A stretch of 64,000 nucleotides of DNA, from contig JAJFHX010000026.1 in assembly GCA_021775425.1 (NCBI GenBank), forward strand, positions 62,001-126,000. Reading direction: 5' to 3'. The DNA is from Hyphomicrobiales bacterium. Lineage in GTDB: Bacteria > Pseudomonadota > Alphaproteobacteria > Rhizobiales > HXMU1428-3. Shown one piece after another: positions 40,773 to 51,761 of the stretch (its first letter is position 1; each line of letters opens with the position of its first letter). The notes under the pieces are model-generated. The model made no database searches. It worked only from the letters and a program-made list of their open reading frames with translations, and was not told where the DNA came from. The position numbers and the translations under genes were made by a program.

Positions 40773-41846
40773 ATGCAATATTTGGATATGACAGTGTCAA
40801 ACGTCCCAAATCAAGGTAAATATACTCTGAAAAATAATACAGATGTCATAAACACGGATGTCTTAAAGATTGGCACCGTGCCGATTAGTGGCAGAGCAAT
40901 TCTGGCCCCGATGTCAGGCGTGACAGACTATCCATTCAGAAAACTTGCTCATCAATGGGGTGCGCCGCTGGTTGTATCAGAAATGGTTGCGAGCGAAAGT
41001 CTTGTTAACGAAGACAAAGATACAAGCCGCCGCGCTATAGGAAACCATCTGGCACCTTTTGTCATTCAGCTGGCTGGCCGCAAAGCCTATTGGATGGGGG
41101 AAGCCGCCAGAAAAGCTGAAGATATCGGCGCTCAGATCATCGATATAAACATGGGCTGCCCCGCCAAAAAAGTCACCAAAGGGCTCTCGGGCTCAGCCCT
41201 CATGCGCGACCTTGACCATGCCTTAACTCTGATTGATGCTGTCGTCAGTGCTGTCAGTGTACCGGTGACCTTAAAAATGAGATTAGGCTGGGATCATCAA
41301 TCACTTAATGCCCCGGATCTGGCCAAACGTGCCGAAGACAGCGGCGTAGAGGCATTCACCGTGCATGGTCGCACCAGACAGCAATTCTATAAAGGCAGGG
41401 CAGATTGGCGACAAGTGAAAAAAGTCAAAGACGCCACCACAAAACCCGTTTTCGTCAACGGCGATATCACCTCTCTTGAAGACGCAAAAGCAGCCCTCAG
41501 TCAGTCAGGTGCTGATGGCGTGATGATTGGCAGGGCCGCTTATGGTGCCCCCTGGCTCCCGGCAAACATCTCTCGCCAGTTAAATGGCCAACCAATCAAA
41601 ACGGCTTCAATCAGTGAGCATAAAAACAGTGTTCTAACTCACTATGAAAATATCCTGATGCATTACGGTCAGGAATTTGGCGTCAAAAGCGCCCGAAAAC
41701 ATCTGGTCTGGTACATTGATCAGTTTGAAAAAGACGAAACCAAAGCAAAAATCTGGCGCCAGCGTGTTTGCTCTACAGAAAATACGAAACAGGTCACCAT
41801 GCACCTGAATTCATTCTTTGCTGAAAGGGCCGGCATCATTCAATGA
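40773..41846 (+). CDS. dusB: tRNA dihydrouridine synthase DusB (NifR3)
   Basis: Reduces uridines in tRNA using FMN and NADPH. The 357-residue protein shows [16 protein letters not shown] near residue 44, the signature [22 protein letters not shown] near 130 (catalytic Cys), MRLGWD near 168, [16 protein letters not shown] near 195 and [13 protein letters not shown] near 250. It is the gene long called nifR3 because it precedes ntrB, and here its stop overlaps the ntrB start by 4 bases (ATGA). A second ATG at 40788 is an alternative start. Confidence 0.95.
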   Translation: MQYLDMTVSNVPNQGKYTLKNNTDVINTDVLKIGTVPISGRAILAPMSGVTDYPFRKLAHQWGAPLVVSEMVASESLVNEDKDTSRRAIGNHLAPFVIQLAGRKAYWMGEAARKAEDIGAQIIDINMGCPAKKVTKGLSGSALMRDLDHALTLIDAVVSAVSVPVTLKMRLGWDHQSLNAPDLAKRAEDSGVEAFTVHGRTRQQFYKGRADWRQVKKVKDATTKPVFVNGDITSLEDAKAALSQSGADGVMIGRAAYGAPWLPANISRQLNGQPIKTASISEHKNSVLTHYENILMHYGQEFGVKSARKHLVWYIDQFEKDETKAKIWRQRVCSTENTKQVTMHLNSFFAERAGIIQ

Positions 41847-43003
41847 ACAATCAGCCCGGAATTGATAAAGCCCCGAAAGGCAACACTTTGGACCTCAACC
41901 AGATCTTAAGTGCTCTCCCACACCCGGTGTTGGTAATAGGTGATGACAACAAAATTATCTACGCCAATGCAGCGACTGAATTATTCTACCAGTCTGGTAA
42001 GGAGCAACTGAAAAAACAGACAATAGATGAACTGCTCCCATTTGGTTGTCCAATTCTGACAGCGATAGATCAGGTCAGACACAAGAGCTGCAGCTATAAT
42101 GAATATGGCATCAACATCGCCACTCCAAAGTTAAAAGAAAACTACATCGTTGATGTTTATTGCGGCCCGGTAGGTGATCGCTCCGGCGGCATTCTCCTGC
42201 AATTTCAGACCCGCTCAATGGCAAAAATGATCGAGCGGCAATTGAGTTACCGTGGCGCTGCCAAAACGGTGAACGGTGTAGCCGCCGTCCTCGCTCATGA
42301 AATCAAAAACCCGCTTTCAGGCATAAGAGGCGCCGCCCAGTTGCTGGAATCAGCCGTAACAGAAGATGACCAGATGCTGGCACATCTGATATGTGAAGAA
42401 ACAGACCGTATTCGCAAGCTGGTTGACCGGATGGAAATTTTCGGTGATGAAAGACCAATTCAACCCGTCCCCGTTAACATTCACACGGTTCTGCATCATG
42501 TAACCGGCCTTGCCAAAAACGGGTTTGCCAGTCATGTGACGATAGATGAACAATACGACCCAAGCCTGCCAATGGTCTCAGGCGAGCGGGACTTTCTGGT
42601 CCAGATATTTTTAAATCTGATTAAAAACGCAGCTGAAGCCCTTGAAGGCCATGCTAATGGCATCATCACCCTCAGCACATCATTTCGTCCCGGTTTCAGA
42701 TTAACGCTGCCCGGCACCAAGGAAAGGGTTATTTTGCCACTCGAAATTTCAGTATCTGACAACGGACCCGGCGTCCGTGAAGACATTTTTCCCCACTTGT
42801 TTGATCCATTTGTATCAAGCAAAGCCAAAGGTTCCGGCCTCGGCCTTGCCCTGGTTGCCAAAATGATTTCCGATCATGGCGGCACCATAGAATGCGAAAG
42901 CAATGAGGAAGGAACAACATTCAGAGCCCTGCTGCCAATGGCGGATATGTCAGAGCCACAAGAAATAAATGTTGCGGAACAGGAGCATAACAATGACCAA
43001 TAA
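41843..43003 (+). CDS. ntrB: nitrogen regulation sensor histidine kinase NtrB (GlnL)
   Basis: Cytosolic sensor kinase that, under PII control, phosphorylates or dephosphorylates NtrC according to nitrogen status. The 386-residue protein has an N-terminal PAS domain (about 20-130), the phospho-accepting His in [20 protein letters not shown] near residue 152, the N box [14 protein letters not shown] near 255 and the ATP-lid [12 protein letters not shown] near 332. No transmembrane helix. It overlaps dusB by 4 bases and ntrC by 11 bases. Confidence 0.96.
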   Translation: MNNQPGIDKAPKGNTLDLNQILSALPHPVLVIGDDNKIIYANAATELFYQSGKEQLKKQTIDELLPFGCPILTAIDQVRHKSCSYNEYGINIATPKLKENYIVDVYCGPVGDRSGGILLQFQTRSMAKMIERQLSYRGAAKTVNGVAAVLAHEIKNPLSGIRGAAQLLESAVTEDDQMLAHLICEETDRIRKLVDRMEIFGDERPIQPVPVNIHTVLHHVTGLAKNGFASHVTIDEQYDPSLPMVSGERDFLVQIFLNLIKNAAEALEGHANGIITLSTSFRPGFRLTLPGTKERVILPLEISVSDNGPGVREDIFPHLFDPFVSSKAKGSGLGLALVAKMISDHGGTIECESNEEGTTFRALLPMADMSEPQEINVAEQEHNNDQ

Positions 43004-44429
43004 TGAGATTCTAATCGCTGACGATGATGCCGCCATCCGCACAGTTCTGACCCAGGCACTCAGCAGAGCTGGCTATTCACCAAGGGCCACCAGCAATGCG
43101 GCAACACTCTGGCGCTGGGCCGAAGCCGGCGACGGTGATTTGATCATCACAGACGTCGTCATGCCCGATGAAAACGTCTTCAACCTTCTGCCGCAAATCA
43201 AAAAATCAAGACCAAACCTGCCGATCATTGTGATGAGTGCAGAAAACACCATCATGACAGCGATTAAAGCCTCAGAAAAAGGCGCGTTTGATTATCTCCC
43301 GAAACCATTTGACCTGAAAGAACTGATCAGCGTGATTGAGCGCGCGCTTGAAGAACCATCAACCCCCCATCGCACGATCAAAAAAGAAGACAATGAACAG
43401 CTCCCGCTCATTGGCCGCTCCATCGCCATGCAGGATATTTACCGCGTCATCGCCAGAGTGATGAAAACGGACCTCTCCGTCATGATCCGCGGTGAAAGTG
43501 GAACGGGTAAAGAACTGGTTGCCCGGGCATTACATGATTTTTCAAAACGAGCCACGGGTCCCTTCGTCGCCATCAATATGGCCGCCATCCCGCGTGAGCT
43601 GATTGAAAGTGAATTATTTGGCCACGAAAAAGGTGCGTTTACAGGTGCACAAGGCCGCCATCTTGGCCGCTTTGAACAAGCCGAAGGTGGCACATTGTTC
43701 CTCGACGAAATAGGGGACATGCCATTAGAGGCACAAACCAGATTATTGCGTGTCCTCCAGGAAGGTGAGTACACCAGAGTGGGCGGCCGCGTTCCGATCA
43801 AAACCAATGTCCGTATTGTCGCCGCCACTCACAGGGATTTACAAAAACTGATCCACGCAGGAACCTTCCGTGAAGATCTCTATTACCGCTTGAATGTGGT
43901 GCCAATAAAAGTACCGCCGCTGCGCTCGCGCCTTGATGATATTTCAGATCTCGCACACCACTTTTTAAGAAAATGCGAATTACAGGGCCTGCCTGCCAAA
44001 CGTTTTGAAGCCGAAGCCATCAAACGCATGCAGCAATATCAGTGGCCAGGTAACGTCCGTGAACTGGAAAACTTTGTCCAGCGCATCACCGCCCTTCATC
44101 CCGAAGAAATTATCACTAAATCAGTTGTTGAAGAAGAGCTCATCGGCTCAAGTACCCAGAGTGAACCTTTAATCACAACAGAAAAATCCCTGCCGGATTT
44201 TGTTGCCAATCACCTGCAGAATTATTTTTCGACCTTTGGCGCTGACCTTCCCCCTCCGGGACTTTATGAGCGGGTGATAAAAGAAGTGGAAAAACCCCTT
44301 ATTCTGGCCGCGCTCGCTGCCACAAACGGCAACCAGATAAAGGCGTCAGAAATGCTTGGCATCAACCGTAATACCCTCCGCAAAAAGATACGTGAACTGG
44401 ACATACAGTTCCATCCGGTTCGTCACTAA
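42993..44429 (+). CDS. ntrC: nitrogen regulation response regulator NtrC (GlnG)
   Basis: Sigma-54 activator for nitrogen assimilation genes. 478 residues: receiver domain (1-120, [14 protein letters not shown]; phosphorylation site in [11 protein letters not shown]), AAA+ domain (about 140-380) with Walker [13 protein letters not shown], the sigma-54-contacting GAFTGA motif in [11 protein letters not shown], and Walker [15 protein letters not shown]-terminal Fis-type helix-turn-helix ([19 protein letters not shown]). ATG 42993 has AGGAG 7 bases ahead inside ntrB; a frame opening at 42969 would add eight residues and is less likely. Confidence 0.97.
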   Translation: MTNNEILIADDDAAIRTVLTQALSRAGYSPRATSNAATLWRWAEAGDGDLIITDVVMPDENVFNLLPQIKKSRPNLPIIVMSAENTIMTAIKASEKGAFDYLPKPFDLKELISVIERALEEPSTPHRTIKKEDNEQLPLIGRSIAMQDIYRVIARVMKTDLSVMIRGESGTGKELVARALHDFSKRATGPFVAINMAAIPRELIESELFGHEKGAFTGAQGRHLGRFEQAEGGTLFLDEIGDMPLEAQTRLLRVLQEGEYTRVGGRVPIKTNVRIVAATHRDLQKLIHAGTFREDLYYRLNVVPIKVPPLRSRLDDISDLAHHFLRKCELQGLPAKRFEAEAIKRMQQYQWPGNVRELENFVQRITALHPEEIITKSVVEEELIGSSTQSEPLITTEKSLPDFVANHLQNYFSTFGADLPPPGLYERVIKEVEKPLILAALAATNGNQIKASEMLGINRNTLRKKIRELDIQFHPVRH

Positions 44430-44821
44430 GCAGCCACACTGCAAATAGATTTTGCATTCCTTCAAAAATTAACGATGTTCAATGGAAAAAATTGGCATCG
44501 CCCTTTTTGTTGCCATAATATCCCAGTTAGTGTCATACAAACATCAAGTTGAAGCTTATAACTTGTCTAAATAAAAAATCTTGTATTTAGACGGAAAAAC
44601 TGTCACTCATGAGCAACAACATTTTGTGATGTTTTCTGATCACAGATCAAACAATTTTCCGGTTGATCCAGCAGGTAATCGACTTGAAAAAACCAATAAA
44701 GTGAAAGTCAGAAATAAAAAATTGTAACCCGTCAACTGGCTCCCAATCCACGCCGGAAGACAGTTAAATAAATAAACAGTCAAACCTTAAATATAGTCAA
44801 AAGAGTCCCGGTCAATCTAAC
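44430..44821. other. intergenic region between ntrC and ntrY
   Basis: No gene is seen in these 392 bases. They contain a perfect 9-bp AT-rich stem, GTCTAAATA (44565-44573) with TATTTAGAC (44584-44592), without a U-run; a TGGCA-N13-TGCCA inverted repeat at 44493-44515; and a TGTGAT-N8-ATCACA pair near 44625-44650. Any of these could be regulator sites for ntrYX; none matches a motif I can name with confidence. The NtrYX genes therefore most likely have their own promoter here. Confidence 0.45.
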
Positions 44822-47317
44822 ATGTCATCAGTGCATCAGAATATAAACCCAGATGAGCCCGACTTAGAGCTGAAAGAAAAGCTAACAGCCAATACGATTG
44901 ATAAACCGTCTGACAATCACAAAATTAATGAAAATGAACTGGAAAAAAGCACATTATCTTCAAACACAATACCAGATCAAAAAAATCAGCTAAATTCCAG
45001 AACAGCAGAAACACAAGATCAGTCTGCAAACCCTGATAAAAACTCAGTCAAAAACAACCCGACAAAAAGCCCGGTTTCACATATCAACCGACCACTTCTA
45101 TTTAAAGCCGGACTGATCACCGTTGTCCTGGCGCTGCTTTCAGCCATTGTTACTTTCCTCATTTTAACCGGCCTCACACCCATCGCCCCCTCAAATAATG
45201 TCGTCATCACAGTGCTGCTGATCAACTGTGCGCTGATATTGGCCCTGGTGACGATCGTACTTCGCCAGATTTATCTCCTCTGGCAGGACAGAAAAGGACA
45301 GGCCGCTGGTGCAGAGCTGCACATTAGGATTGTCAGCCTGTTTTGTATGATCGCCATGCTCCCGGCCATCACCCTCGCCATCTTTGCCAGCTTCTCACTC
45401 GATCAGCGCCTTGATTTCTGGTTTTCAAAACGAATAGCGGCCATCATTAATTCATCCGGCGATGTCGCTCGCTCTTTCCTTGATGAACACGGCCAGGTCA
45501 TCCGCTCAGACATTGTCGCCATGGCAACTGATGTGGACGAAAGCTGGAAATCTGTCCGAGGTGATCAGAACAAATTTAATCAGTTACTCACCTCACAAAC
45601 CGCACTGCGCACCCTCCAGATGGCCTATGTTTTTGACGCACAGGGAACAGTCATCGCCAAAGCTGCAACAGACCCGAACCGTGAATTTGAAATGCCAAAC
45701 CCGGTTGTGATGGCAACGGTTGATAACAGCAAAGTCTATATTATCCCGCCCGGCTCAACCAATGAGCTAGCCGCCGTCAAAAAACTTGAAATCGTGCCGG
45801 GCGCTTACCTTTATGTCTACCGTCAGGTCAACCAGAATGTGATCAAACACCTGAACAGGACCAAAGAACATATCGCCGCCTATAAATCTCTGCAAAAAAA
45901 CCGAGCCGGCATTCAGGTCGCCTTTGGCCTGATGTATGTGCTGATTGCGCTTATTCTGCTGCTCGCCGCCGTCTGGCTTGGAATCTGGCTGGCAAACCGC
46001 ATCATCTCCCCGATCAGAGACCTCATCAGTGCCGCCCAGAAAGTTTCAGACGGAGATCTGGATACTGTCGTCGCTGTTTCTAAAAGAGATGGCGATGTTG
46101 GTCATCTAAGCTCCACCTTTAACGACATGACCGGCCAGCTACGCCAGCAGCGTGATAATCTGATGGATGCCAACCAGACCATAGATGAACGCAGGCGCTT
46201 TATTGAGGCCGTGTTGTCAAGTGTCAGCGCCGGTATCATGGGTGCCAACCTCGATGGTGAAATTAATCTGGTAAACAAAAGCGCTGGGCTGCTGCTCAAT
46301 AAAACGGAAGATAGCCTCGTTGGTAAACAGTTAAAACAGGCCATCCCGGAAATTTATCATATCTGGGAAGAGATGCGTGAAGAAGAAAAATCCGTTACAG
46401 AACAACAAATTACATTGATGGTTGGTGATGTTGAACGTAGTTTTGCCGTCCGCGTAACCGAAGAAAGTTCTGAAGATGAGGATTATGGCTACGTCATTAC
46501 ATTTGACGATATCACCGAACTTGTCAGTGCTGAACGCAACAGCGCCTGGTCCGATATCGCCCGCCGCATTGCCCATGAAATCAAAAACCCACTGACCCCG
46601 ATCCAGCTTTCCGCAGAACGTATCCGCCGCAAATACGGTGATAAAATCGAAGGTGACAGAGATGTATTTGATAAATGTACAGATACAATCATCCGTCAGG
46701 TCGCAGATATAGGCCGCATGGTCGATGAATTTTCATCTTTTGCCCGCCTGCCCACACCAACCATGGAATTCCAGGACATCCGCGAAGTCGTGAAAGAAGC
46801 GGTGTTCCTGTTCCAGGTGAGCGAAGCCGACATTAAAATTAAAGTCAACGTACCGGATAAACCAGTGATCACCTATTTTGACAGAAGACTGATCACACAG
46901 GCTGTGACCAATCTCGTTAAAAACGCCAGTGAAGCGATCGAAACAGCAAAAGAAAACGGTCTGAAATTCAAGGGTGAAATTGAAACATCCGTCGCAATTA
47001 AAAAAGGCAATGTCTTTATTGATATTTGTGACAATGGCTGTGGCCTGCCAAAAAACAACCGCAACCGCCTGACAGAACCCTACATGACAACAAGAGCCAA
47101 AGGCACCGGTCTTGGTCTTGCAATTGTTCAACGTATAACAGAACAGCATGGTGGCTCATTAAGACTGGCAGATGCACCCATGACAGATAAAAGAAAACAC
47201 GGCGCAAAAATCAGCCTTGTTATTCCACTGAAAGAACCATCTGAGAATTCAACAATAACAACGGAACAGGTTGAGGATACATCCCCAACTGACAAGCGTT
47301 CCGACACTGCTGCATAA
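44822..47317 (+). CDS. ntrY: sensor histidine kinase NtrY
   Basis: Membrane sensor kinase of the NtrY/NtrX system, linked in alphaproteobacteria to nitrogen, redox and envelope control. The 831-residue protein starts with a polar, Asn/Lys-rich tail (1-85), then transmembrane helices near 93-115, 130-150, 178-195 and 372-395 with a periplasmic sensor region between the last two; HAMP near 395-450 (NRIISPIRDLISAAQKVSDGDL), PAS near 465-575, HisKA with [21 protein letters not shown] near 585, and HATPase (NLVKNASEAIE, TKGLGLAIV type TGLGLAIVQRI near 760). The stop precedes ntrX by 59 bases. Confidence 0.95.
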   Translation: MSSVHQNINPDEPDLELKEKLTANTIDKPSDNHKINENELEKSTLSSNTIPDQKNQLNSRTAETQDQSANPDKNSVKNNPTKSPVSHINRPLLFKAGLITVVLALLSAIVTFLILTGLTPIAPSNNVVITVLLINCALILALVTIVLRQIYLLWQDRKGQAAGAELHIRIVSLFCMIAMLPAITLAIFASFSLDQRLDFWFSKRIAAIINSSGDVARSFLDEHGQVIRSDIVAMATDVDESWKSVRGDQNKFNQLLTSQTALRTLQMAYVFDAQGTVIAKAATDPNREFEMPNPVVMATVDNSKVYIIPPGSTNELAAVKKLEIVPGAYLYVYRQVNQNVIKHLNRTKEHIAAYKSLQKNRAGIQVAFGLMYVLIALILLLAAVWLGIWLANRIISPIRDLISAAQKVSDGDLDTVVAVSKRDGDVGHLSSTFNDMTGQLRQQRDNLMDANQTIDERRRFIEAVLSSVSAGIMGANLDGEINLVNKSAGLLLNKTEDSLVGKQLKQAIPEIYHIWEEMREEEKSVTEQQITLMVGDVERSFAVRVTEESSEDEDYGYVITFDDITELVSAERNSAWSDIARRIAHEIKNPLTPIQLSAERIRRKYGDKIEGDRDVFDKCTDTIIRQVADIGRMVDEFSSFARLPTPTMEFQDIREVVKEAVFLFQVSEADIKIKVNVPDKPVITYFDRRLITQAVTNLVKNASEAIETAKENGLKFKGEIETSVAIKKGNVFIDICDNGCGLPKNNRNRLTEPYMTTRAKGTGLGLAIVQRITEQHGGSLRLADAPMTDKRKHGAKISLVIPLKEPSENSTITTEQVEDTSPTDKRSDTAA

Positions 47318-47376
47318 GCAAATACAAAACAATGAAACATAGCAAATACTAAAATATACATACATAGGGCTAAGAC

Positions 47377-48780
47377 ATGATTTCAGACATCCTGATTGTC
47401 GACGACGAAGCAGACATAAGAGAACTGGTATCCGGAATTTTAGAAGATGAGGGATACGCGACCAGACTTGCGAAAAACAGTGATGAGGCACTGCAAAGCG
47501 TTGAAGAACGAAAGCCCCATCTTGTTATCCTTGACATCTGGCTACAGGGCAGCCGCATGGACGGCCTTGAAGTCCTCAATCAGATTAAAAAACGCCACCC
47601 GGAAATGCCGGTCGTCATCATTTCAGGTCATGGTAATGTTGAAACAGCCGTAACCGCGATTAAACTTGGCGCTTATGATTATGTCGAAAAACCTTTCAAG
47701 GCTGACAGACTTCTTCTGATTACCGCCCGCGCTCTGGAAGCCTCCAAATTACGCCGCGAAAATAAAGAACTAAAACAAAAAAATCCTCAAAGCACTGATC
47801 TGGTTGGTCTTTCAACCTCAATCGCCTTACTGCGCCAGAAAATTGATAAAGTCGCGCCAACCAACAGCCGGGTTATGTTCACAGGTCCATCAGGCAGCGG
47901 TAAAGAACTTGCCGCCAGAGTTATGCATGAAAAGTCACTTCGCCCAACCGGACCTTTCATTGTCATCAACGCAGCCGTCATGGCACCAGACAGAATGGAA
48001 GAAGAGCTGTTTGGCATCGAAGGTGATGGTGGGTTTGCCCGCAAAGTCGGCGCACTTGAAGAAGCGCATGGTGGCACCTTGTTTATTGATGAAGTCGCTG
48101 ACATGCCGGTTGAAACCCAGGGCAAAATTTTGCGCGTCCTGGTTGAGCAGCGTTTCCAGCGCCTGCGCGGTGACAGAAAAGTTGAAGTTGATGTACGCAT
48201 CATGTCTTCAACCAGCAAAGACCTGAACAAGGAAATGATGGAAAACAACTTCAGAGAAGACCTCTACCACCGTCTCTCTGTTGTACCGATTAAAGTGCCC
48301 GGCCTTGCCGAACGCCGCGAAGACATCCCGGAACTTGTTGAGTTTTTCATGCAGCAGATCTCCATCTCATCAGGCCTGCCAAAGCGCCGCATAGCTGATG
48401 ATGCAATGGCCATCCTCCAGACAAATGAATGGCCCGGCAATGTACGTCAGCTAAGAAATATGGTCGAGCGGGTCATGATTTTAACAGACGGAGACGCAGA
48501 ATCCCTCGTAACAGCTGACATGCTGCCGGATGACACAAGCAATTCAGTTGGGTTCTCAAGTGGTGGTAATAACGGCGAACATTTCATGTCCTTACCTTTA
48601 AGAGAAGCCAGAGAAATATTCGAACGCGAATATCTGATGGCACAGATCAACAGATTTGGCGGAAACATCTCAAGAACAGCGGAATTTGTTGGTATGGAGC
48701 GCTCCGCTCTTCACAGAAAATTAAGAGCCCTTGGTGTGAACTCGTCCGAGCGACAAAGCGCTAAGGTAGACTCAAACTGA
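47377..48780 (+). CDS. ntrX: response regulator NtrX
   Basis: Partner of NtrY. 467 residues: receiver domain (1-120; ILIVDDEADIRELV, phosphorylation Asp in LVILDIWLQG, YVEKPF), AAA+ domain (about 140-370; Walker A TGPSGSGKELAAR, Walker B GGTLFIDEVADMP), and a C-terminal Fis-type helix-turn-helix (TAEFVGMERSALHRKLRALG). At the place of the sigma-54-contacting GAFTGA loop it reads IEGDGGFARKVGALEEA, so it probably does not activate sigma-54 promoters; this is known for alphaproteobacterial NtrX proteins. trkA follows after 10 bases. Confidence 0.95.
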   Translation: MISDILIVDDEADIRELVSGILEDEGYATRLAKNSDEALQSVEERKPHLVILDIWLQGSRMDGLEVLNQIKKRHPEMPVVIISGHGNVETAVTAIKLGAYDYVEKPFKADRLLLITARALEASKLRRENKELKQKNPQSTDLVGLSTSIALLRQKIDKVAPTNSRVMFTGPSGSGKELAARVMHEKSLRPTGPFIVINAAVMAPDRMEEELFGIEGDGGFARKVGALEEAHGGTLFIDEVADMPVETQGKILRVLVEQRFQRLRGDRKVEVDVRIMSSTSKDLNKEMMENNFREDLYHRLSVVPIKVPGLAERREDIPELVEFFMQQISISSGLPKRRIADDAMAILQTNEWPGNVRQLRNMVERVMILTDGDAESLVTADMLPDDTSNSVGFSSGGNNGEHFMSLPLREAREIFEREYLMAQINRFGGNISRTAEFVGMERSALHRKLRALGVNSSERQSAKVDSN

Positions 48781-48790
48781 CAGGGCGAAA

Positions 48791-50167
48791 ATGAAAGTTA
48801 TAATATGTGGCGCCGGCCAGGTCGGATATGGCATAGCAGAGCGTCTCGCCGCTGAAAACAACGATGTGGCCGTCATTGATAACTCACCCCAACTCGTTCA
48901 AAGGGTCAATGACACTCTGGATGTTCGCGGTTTTCTCGGCCACGGCTCACACCCGGAAACACTCGATGAAGTCGGCGCAAGAGATGCCGACATGATCATC
49001 GCTGTCACACTATATGATGAAGTCAACATGGTTGCCTGTCAGGTCGCACATTCCCTGTTTGGCATCCCGACAAAAATCGCCCGCATCCGCGCCCAGACCT
49101 ATCTAGAGCCACACTGGCAGGATTTGTTTTCACGTAACCACATGCCCATTGATGTGATCATCTCCCCCGAAATTGAAGTCGGTGACATGGTCATGCGCCG
49201 TCTCGGCCTGCCGGGCGCTTTTGAAACGGTCAATTTTTCTGAAGGTGAAATCACCTTTCTCGGACTGACCTGCACCGAAGACTGCCCCATCATCAACACC
49301 CCCTTGCGCCAGCTAACCGAACTATTCCCTGACCTCACGGCCATCGTCGTCGGAACCTTCAGAGACGGCACCCTTGAAGTCCCTACAGGTGACGATACGA
49401 TCCTTCCCGGCGATGATGTTTATATCGTTGCCAAAACATCAGAAGTTCAGCGCACACTAAAAATATTTGGCCACACAGAAAAAACCGCCCAGCGCGTCAT
49501 CATTGCAGGCGGCGGCAACATCGGTCTTTATGTCGCCAAAAGACTGGAAGAAAGCCAGAGCAACCGGCGCGCCAAAATTGTAGAGTTAAATCGCAACAGA
49601 GCCATTGAAATCGCCGAAGTTCTGGACAGAACCGTGGTGCTGAATGGCAGCGCTCTCAACGAAGAAATTTTAAAAGAAGCAGATGTCACTTCATCTGACA
49701 CGCTGATCGCCGTTACCAATGATGACCAGGTCAACATTCTTTCCTCCGTCCTCGCCAGAAGGCTGGGCTGTGAGCGCAATCTCTGCCTTGTCAATAATAT
49801 GTCTTATATGTCTCTGGTTCGGTCTTTGAACATTGGAGACAGCATCAACCCGAGAGCCATCACCGTTTCACGCATCCTCCAGCATGTCAGACGCGGCCGT
49901 ATCAGAGGCGTCCATACAGTGCAAAACGGACAGGGAGAAGTGATCGAGGCCGAAGCACTGGAAACTTCACCGCTGATCGGTGTACCATTAAAAAAATTAC
50001 AGTTACCATCCGGCATTAGGATTGGGGCGATACACCGCAAAGGCAAAGTGATAATCCCCAATGGCAGCACAGAAATCTTAGCCAACGACAGAATCATTAT
50101 ATTCTGCCTTGCTGAGAGTGTGAAAAATGTAGAGCAGTTCTTCCGCGTATCTCTTGAGTATTTTTAG
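48791..50167 (+). CDS. trkA: Trk potassium uptake peripheral protein TrkA
   Basis: NAD(H)-binding regulatory subunit of the Trk potassium transporter, on the cytoplasmic face of the membrane. The 458-residue protein has two RCK halves, each an NAD-binding domain plus a TrkA-C domain: MKVIICGAGQVGYGIAERLA (first Rossmann motif) and RVIIAGGGNIGLYVAKRLEE near residue 237 (second). The gene follows ntrX by 10 bases, a conserved arrangement in Rhizobiales. TrkH follows. Confidence 0.96.
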   Translation: MKVIICGAGQVGYGIAERLAAENNDVAVIDNSPQLVQRVNDTLDVRGFLGHGSHPETLDEVGARDADMIIAVTLYDEVNMVACQVAHSLFGIPTKIARIRAQTYLEPHWQDLFSRNHMPIDVIISPEIEVGDMVMRRLGLPGAFETVNFSEGEITFLGLTCTEDCPIINTPLRQLTELFPDLTAIVVGTFRDGTLEVPTGDDTILPGDDVYIVAKTSEVQRTLKIFGHTEKTAQRVIIAGGGNIGLYVAKRLEESQSNRRAKIVELNRNRAIEIAEVLDRTVVLNGSALNEEILKEADVTSSDTLIAVTNDDQVNILSSVLARRLGCERNLCLVNNMSYMSLVRSLNIGDSINPRAITVSRILQHVRRGRIRGVHTVQNGQGEVIEAEALETSPLIGVPLKKLQLPSGIRIGAIHRKGKVIIPNGSTEILANDRIIIFCLAESVKNVEQFFRVSLEYF

Positions 50168-50268
50168 AACCAGTCATTCAACAAAATTATCCGCGATCTT
50201 TATTTTACAGTGTAAATAAATTTAAAAAAACTGCCGCCATTAAAGCGATCAACACTAATGGATACAAC

Positions 50269-51741
50269 ATGAACAGCCATGCACTCGGATATATTTATGG
50301 TTGGGGGCTGGCACTCTTTTCACTCACCGTCATCCCCTCTCTGATCATCGCTGTATCTAATCATGAACCCCGCGCCATTGCCGCCTTTCTTGTGACCGGT
50401 CTTGCAGGTTGCTTCCTTGGTGTCGCCCTCATCATCGCCCTCAAAGGCCAGAAGCTTGAAATAAGCCGGCGCGAAAAAATCGTCCTCATTATTGGTCTCT
50501 GGGTAAGCTTTTGCCTGCTTGGCTCTGTTCCTTTTGAAGCATCAAACGCCATCCCCGGTCGATTGAATGCCATTTTTGAATCAACCTCAGGGTTGACAAC
50601 CTCAGGCGCAACTCTGGTAGATCAGATTAGCCTGTTACCAAAATCAATTCTCTTTTGGCGTTCTCAATTGCAATGGATCGGTGGATTTCTCACCCTTTTC
50701 ACAGCCACTTATGCATTGTCACGTTTCATGGGTGCAGAACGTGTCACAAGAGAAATCTACAGTTCATCACAAACAAGAGATGACGAAGCCCTGCATCTCC
50801 AGACAACATTAAGGCTGATCCTCCCGGTTTATCTCGGCTTAAGCCTGTTTCTGTTGCTCCTGCTGCTCATGCACAAAATCCCGTTTTTTGATGCCATCTG
50901 CCTGACCATGTCGACCATTTCAACAGGCGGTTTTATGCCAAGGGATGGCGCTCTCTCGACCTATGGCAGCGTCAACATCATGTATGTGCTCAGTCTGTTT
51001 ATGTTCCTCGGCTCGGTTAGCATTCTATGGTTGAGCTATCTGGTAAAACATAAATGGTCGAACATGAATAAGTTCAGCGAACCACTCTGGGTCGGTGCAA
51101 CCATTCTGATCATCGCAGTGATCACCTTCATAGCCAAACTCACCTTCGATGAAGGTCGTGATTTTATAGGCCTGAACCGGGAAATTGCCACCGCACTGAT
51201 GAACGCAAGTTCCCTCATTTCAACAACCGGTCTGGTTGCCAGCCCCAATAGCTGGGAGCATATCTCCCCCGCGCTAATCCTTATTTTCATGCTCATAGGC
51301 GGTGGCATCCTCTCAACAGCAGGCGGTTTGAAATTTACCCGCGTATTGCTCATGTTCCGCCAGTCAAACCGCGAATTAAGATCACTTATCTACCCTCATG
51401 AAGTCCGCCCCTTATATCTCAGCAATGAAGAAAAAGATTATTTCTTCCTCTCAACAGTCTGGGTTATATTCGGCCTGACCATCTTGTTCACTTCCCTGAT
51501 AGCCGCAATCTTTGCATTTTATGGCATGGGTCTTGAAGAGGCATATTTTGCAGCAACAGCCAGCGTTTCCAATTGCGGCGCCTGTATGCAGCAAGTAATT
51601 AATGTACATATCCCGGATGCCATACCGTTATCAGAATTGGCAAAACCGGCCAAAGTTGCCATGCTGGTCGCGATGATTATTGGTCGGTTGGAAATTATTG
51701 TTGTAATCAGCCTGTTTAACATCTCATTCTGGCGGCATTAA
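50269..51741 (+). CDS. trkH: Trk potassium uptake membrane protein TrkH
   Basis: Channel subunit of the Trk system. The 490-residue polytopic protein shows the four selectivity-filter-like pore loops: STSGLTTSGATL near residue 104, STISTGGFMP near 217, SLISTTGLVA near 312 and SVSNCGACMQ near 432, with about ten hydrophobic segments. It is 101 bases after trkA and 20 bases before the aminotransferase. Confidence 0.95.
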   Translation: MNSHALGYIYGWGLALFSLTVIPSLIIAVSNHEPRAIAAFLVTGLAGCFLGVALIIALKGQKLEISRREKIVLIIGLWVSFCLLGSVPFEASNAIPGRLNAIFESTSGLTTSGATLVDQISLLPKSILFWRSQLQWIGGFLTLFTATYALSRFMGAERVTREIYSSSQTRDDEALHLQTTLRLILPVYLGLSLFLLLLLLMHKIPFFDAICLTMSTISTGGFMPRDGALSTYGSVNIMYVLSLFMFLGSVSILWLSYLVKHKWSNMNKFSEPLWVGATILIIAVITFIAKLTFDEGRDFIGLNREIATALMNASSLISTTGLVASPNSWEHISPALILIFMLIGGGILSTAGGLKFTRVLLMFRQSNRELRSLIYPHEVRPLYLSNEEKDYFFLSTVWVIFGLTILFTSLIAAIFAFYGMGLEEAYFAATASVSNCGACMQQVINVHIPDAIPLSELAKPAKVAMLVAMIIGRLEIIVVISLFNISFWRH

Positions 51742-51761
51742 AAAATAGAAAGAAAATTCAA

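Noticed and set aside
44493..44515. Sigma-54 promoter before ntrY
   Set aside because: TGGCA and TGC occur but GG and GC are 16 bases apart instead of the required 10.
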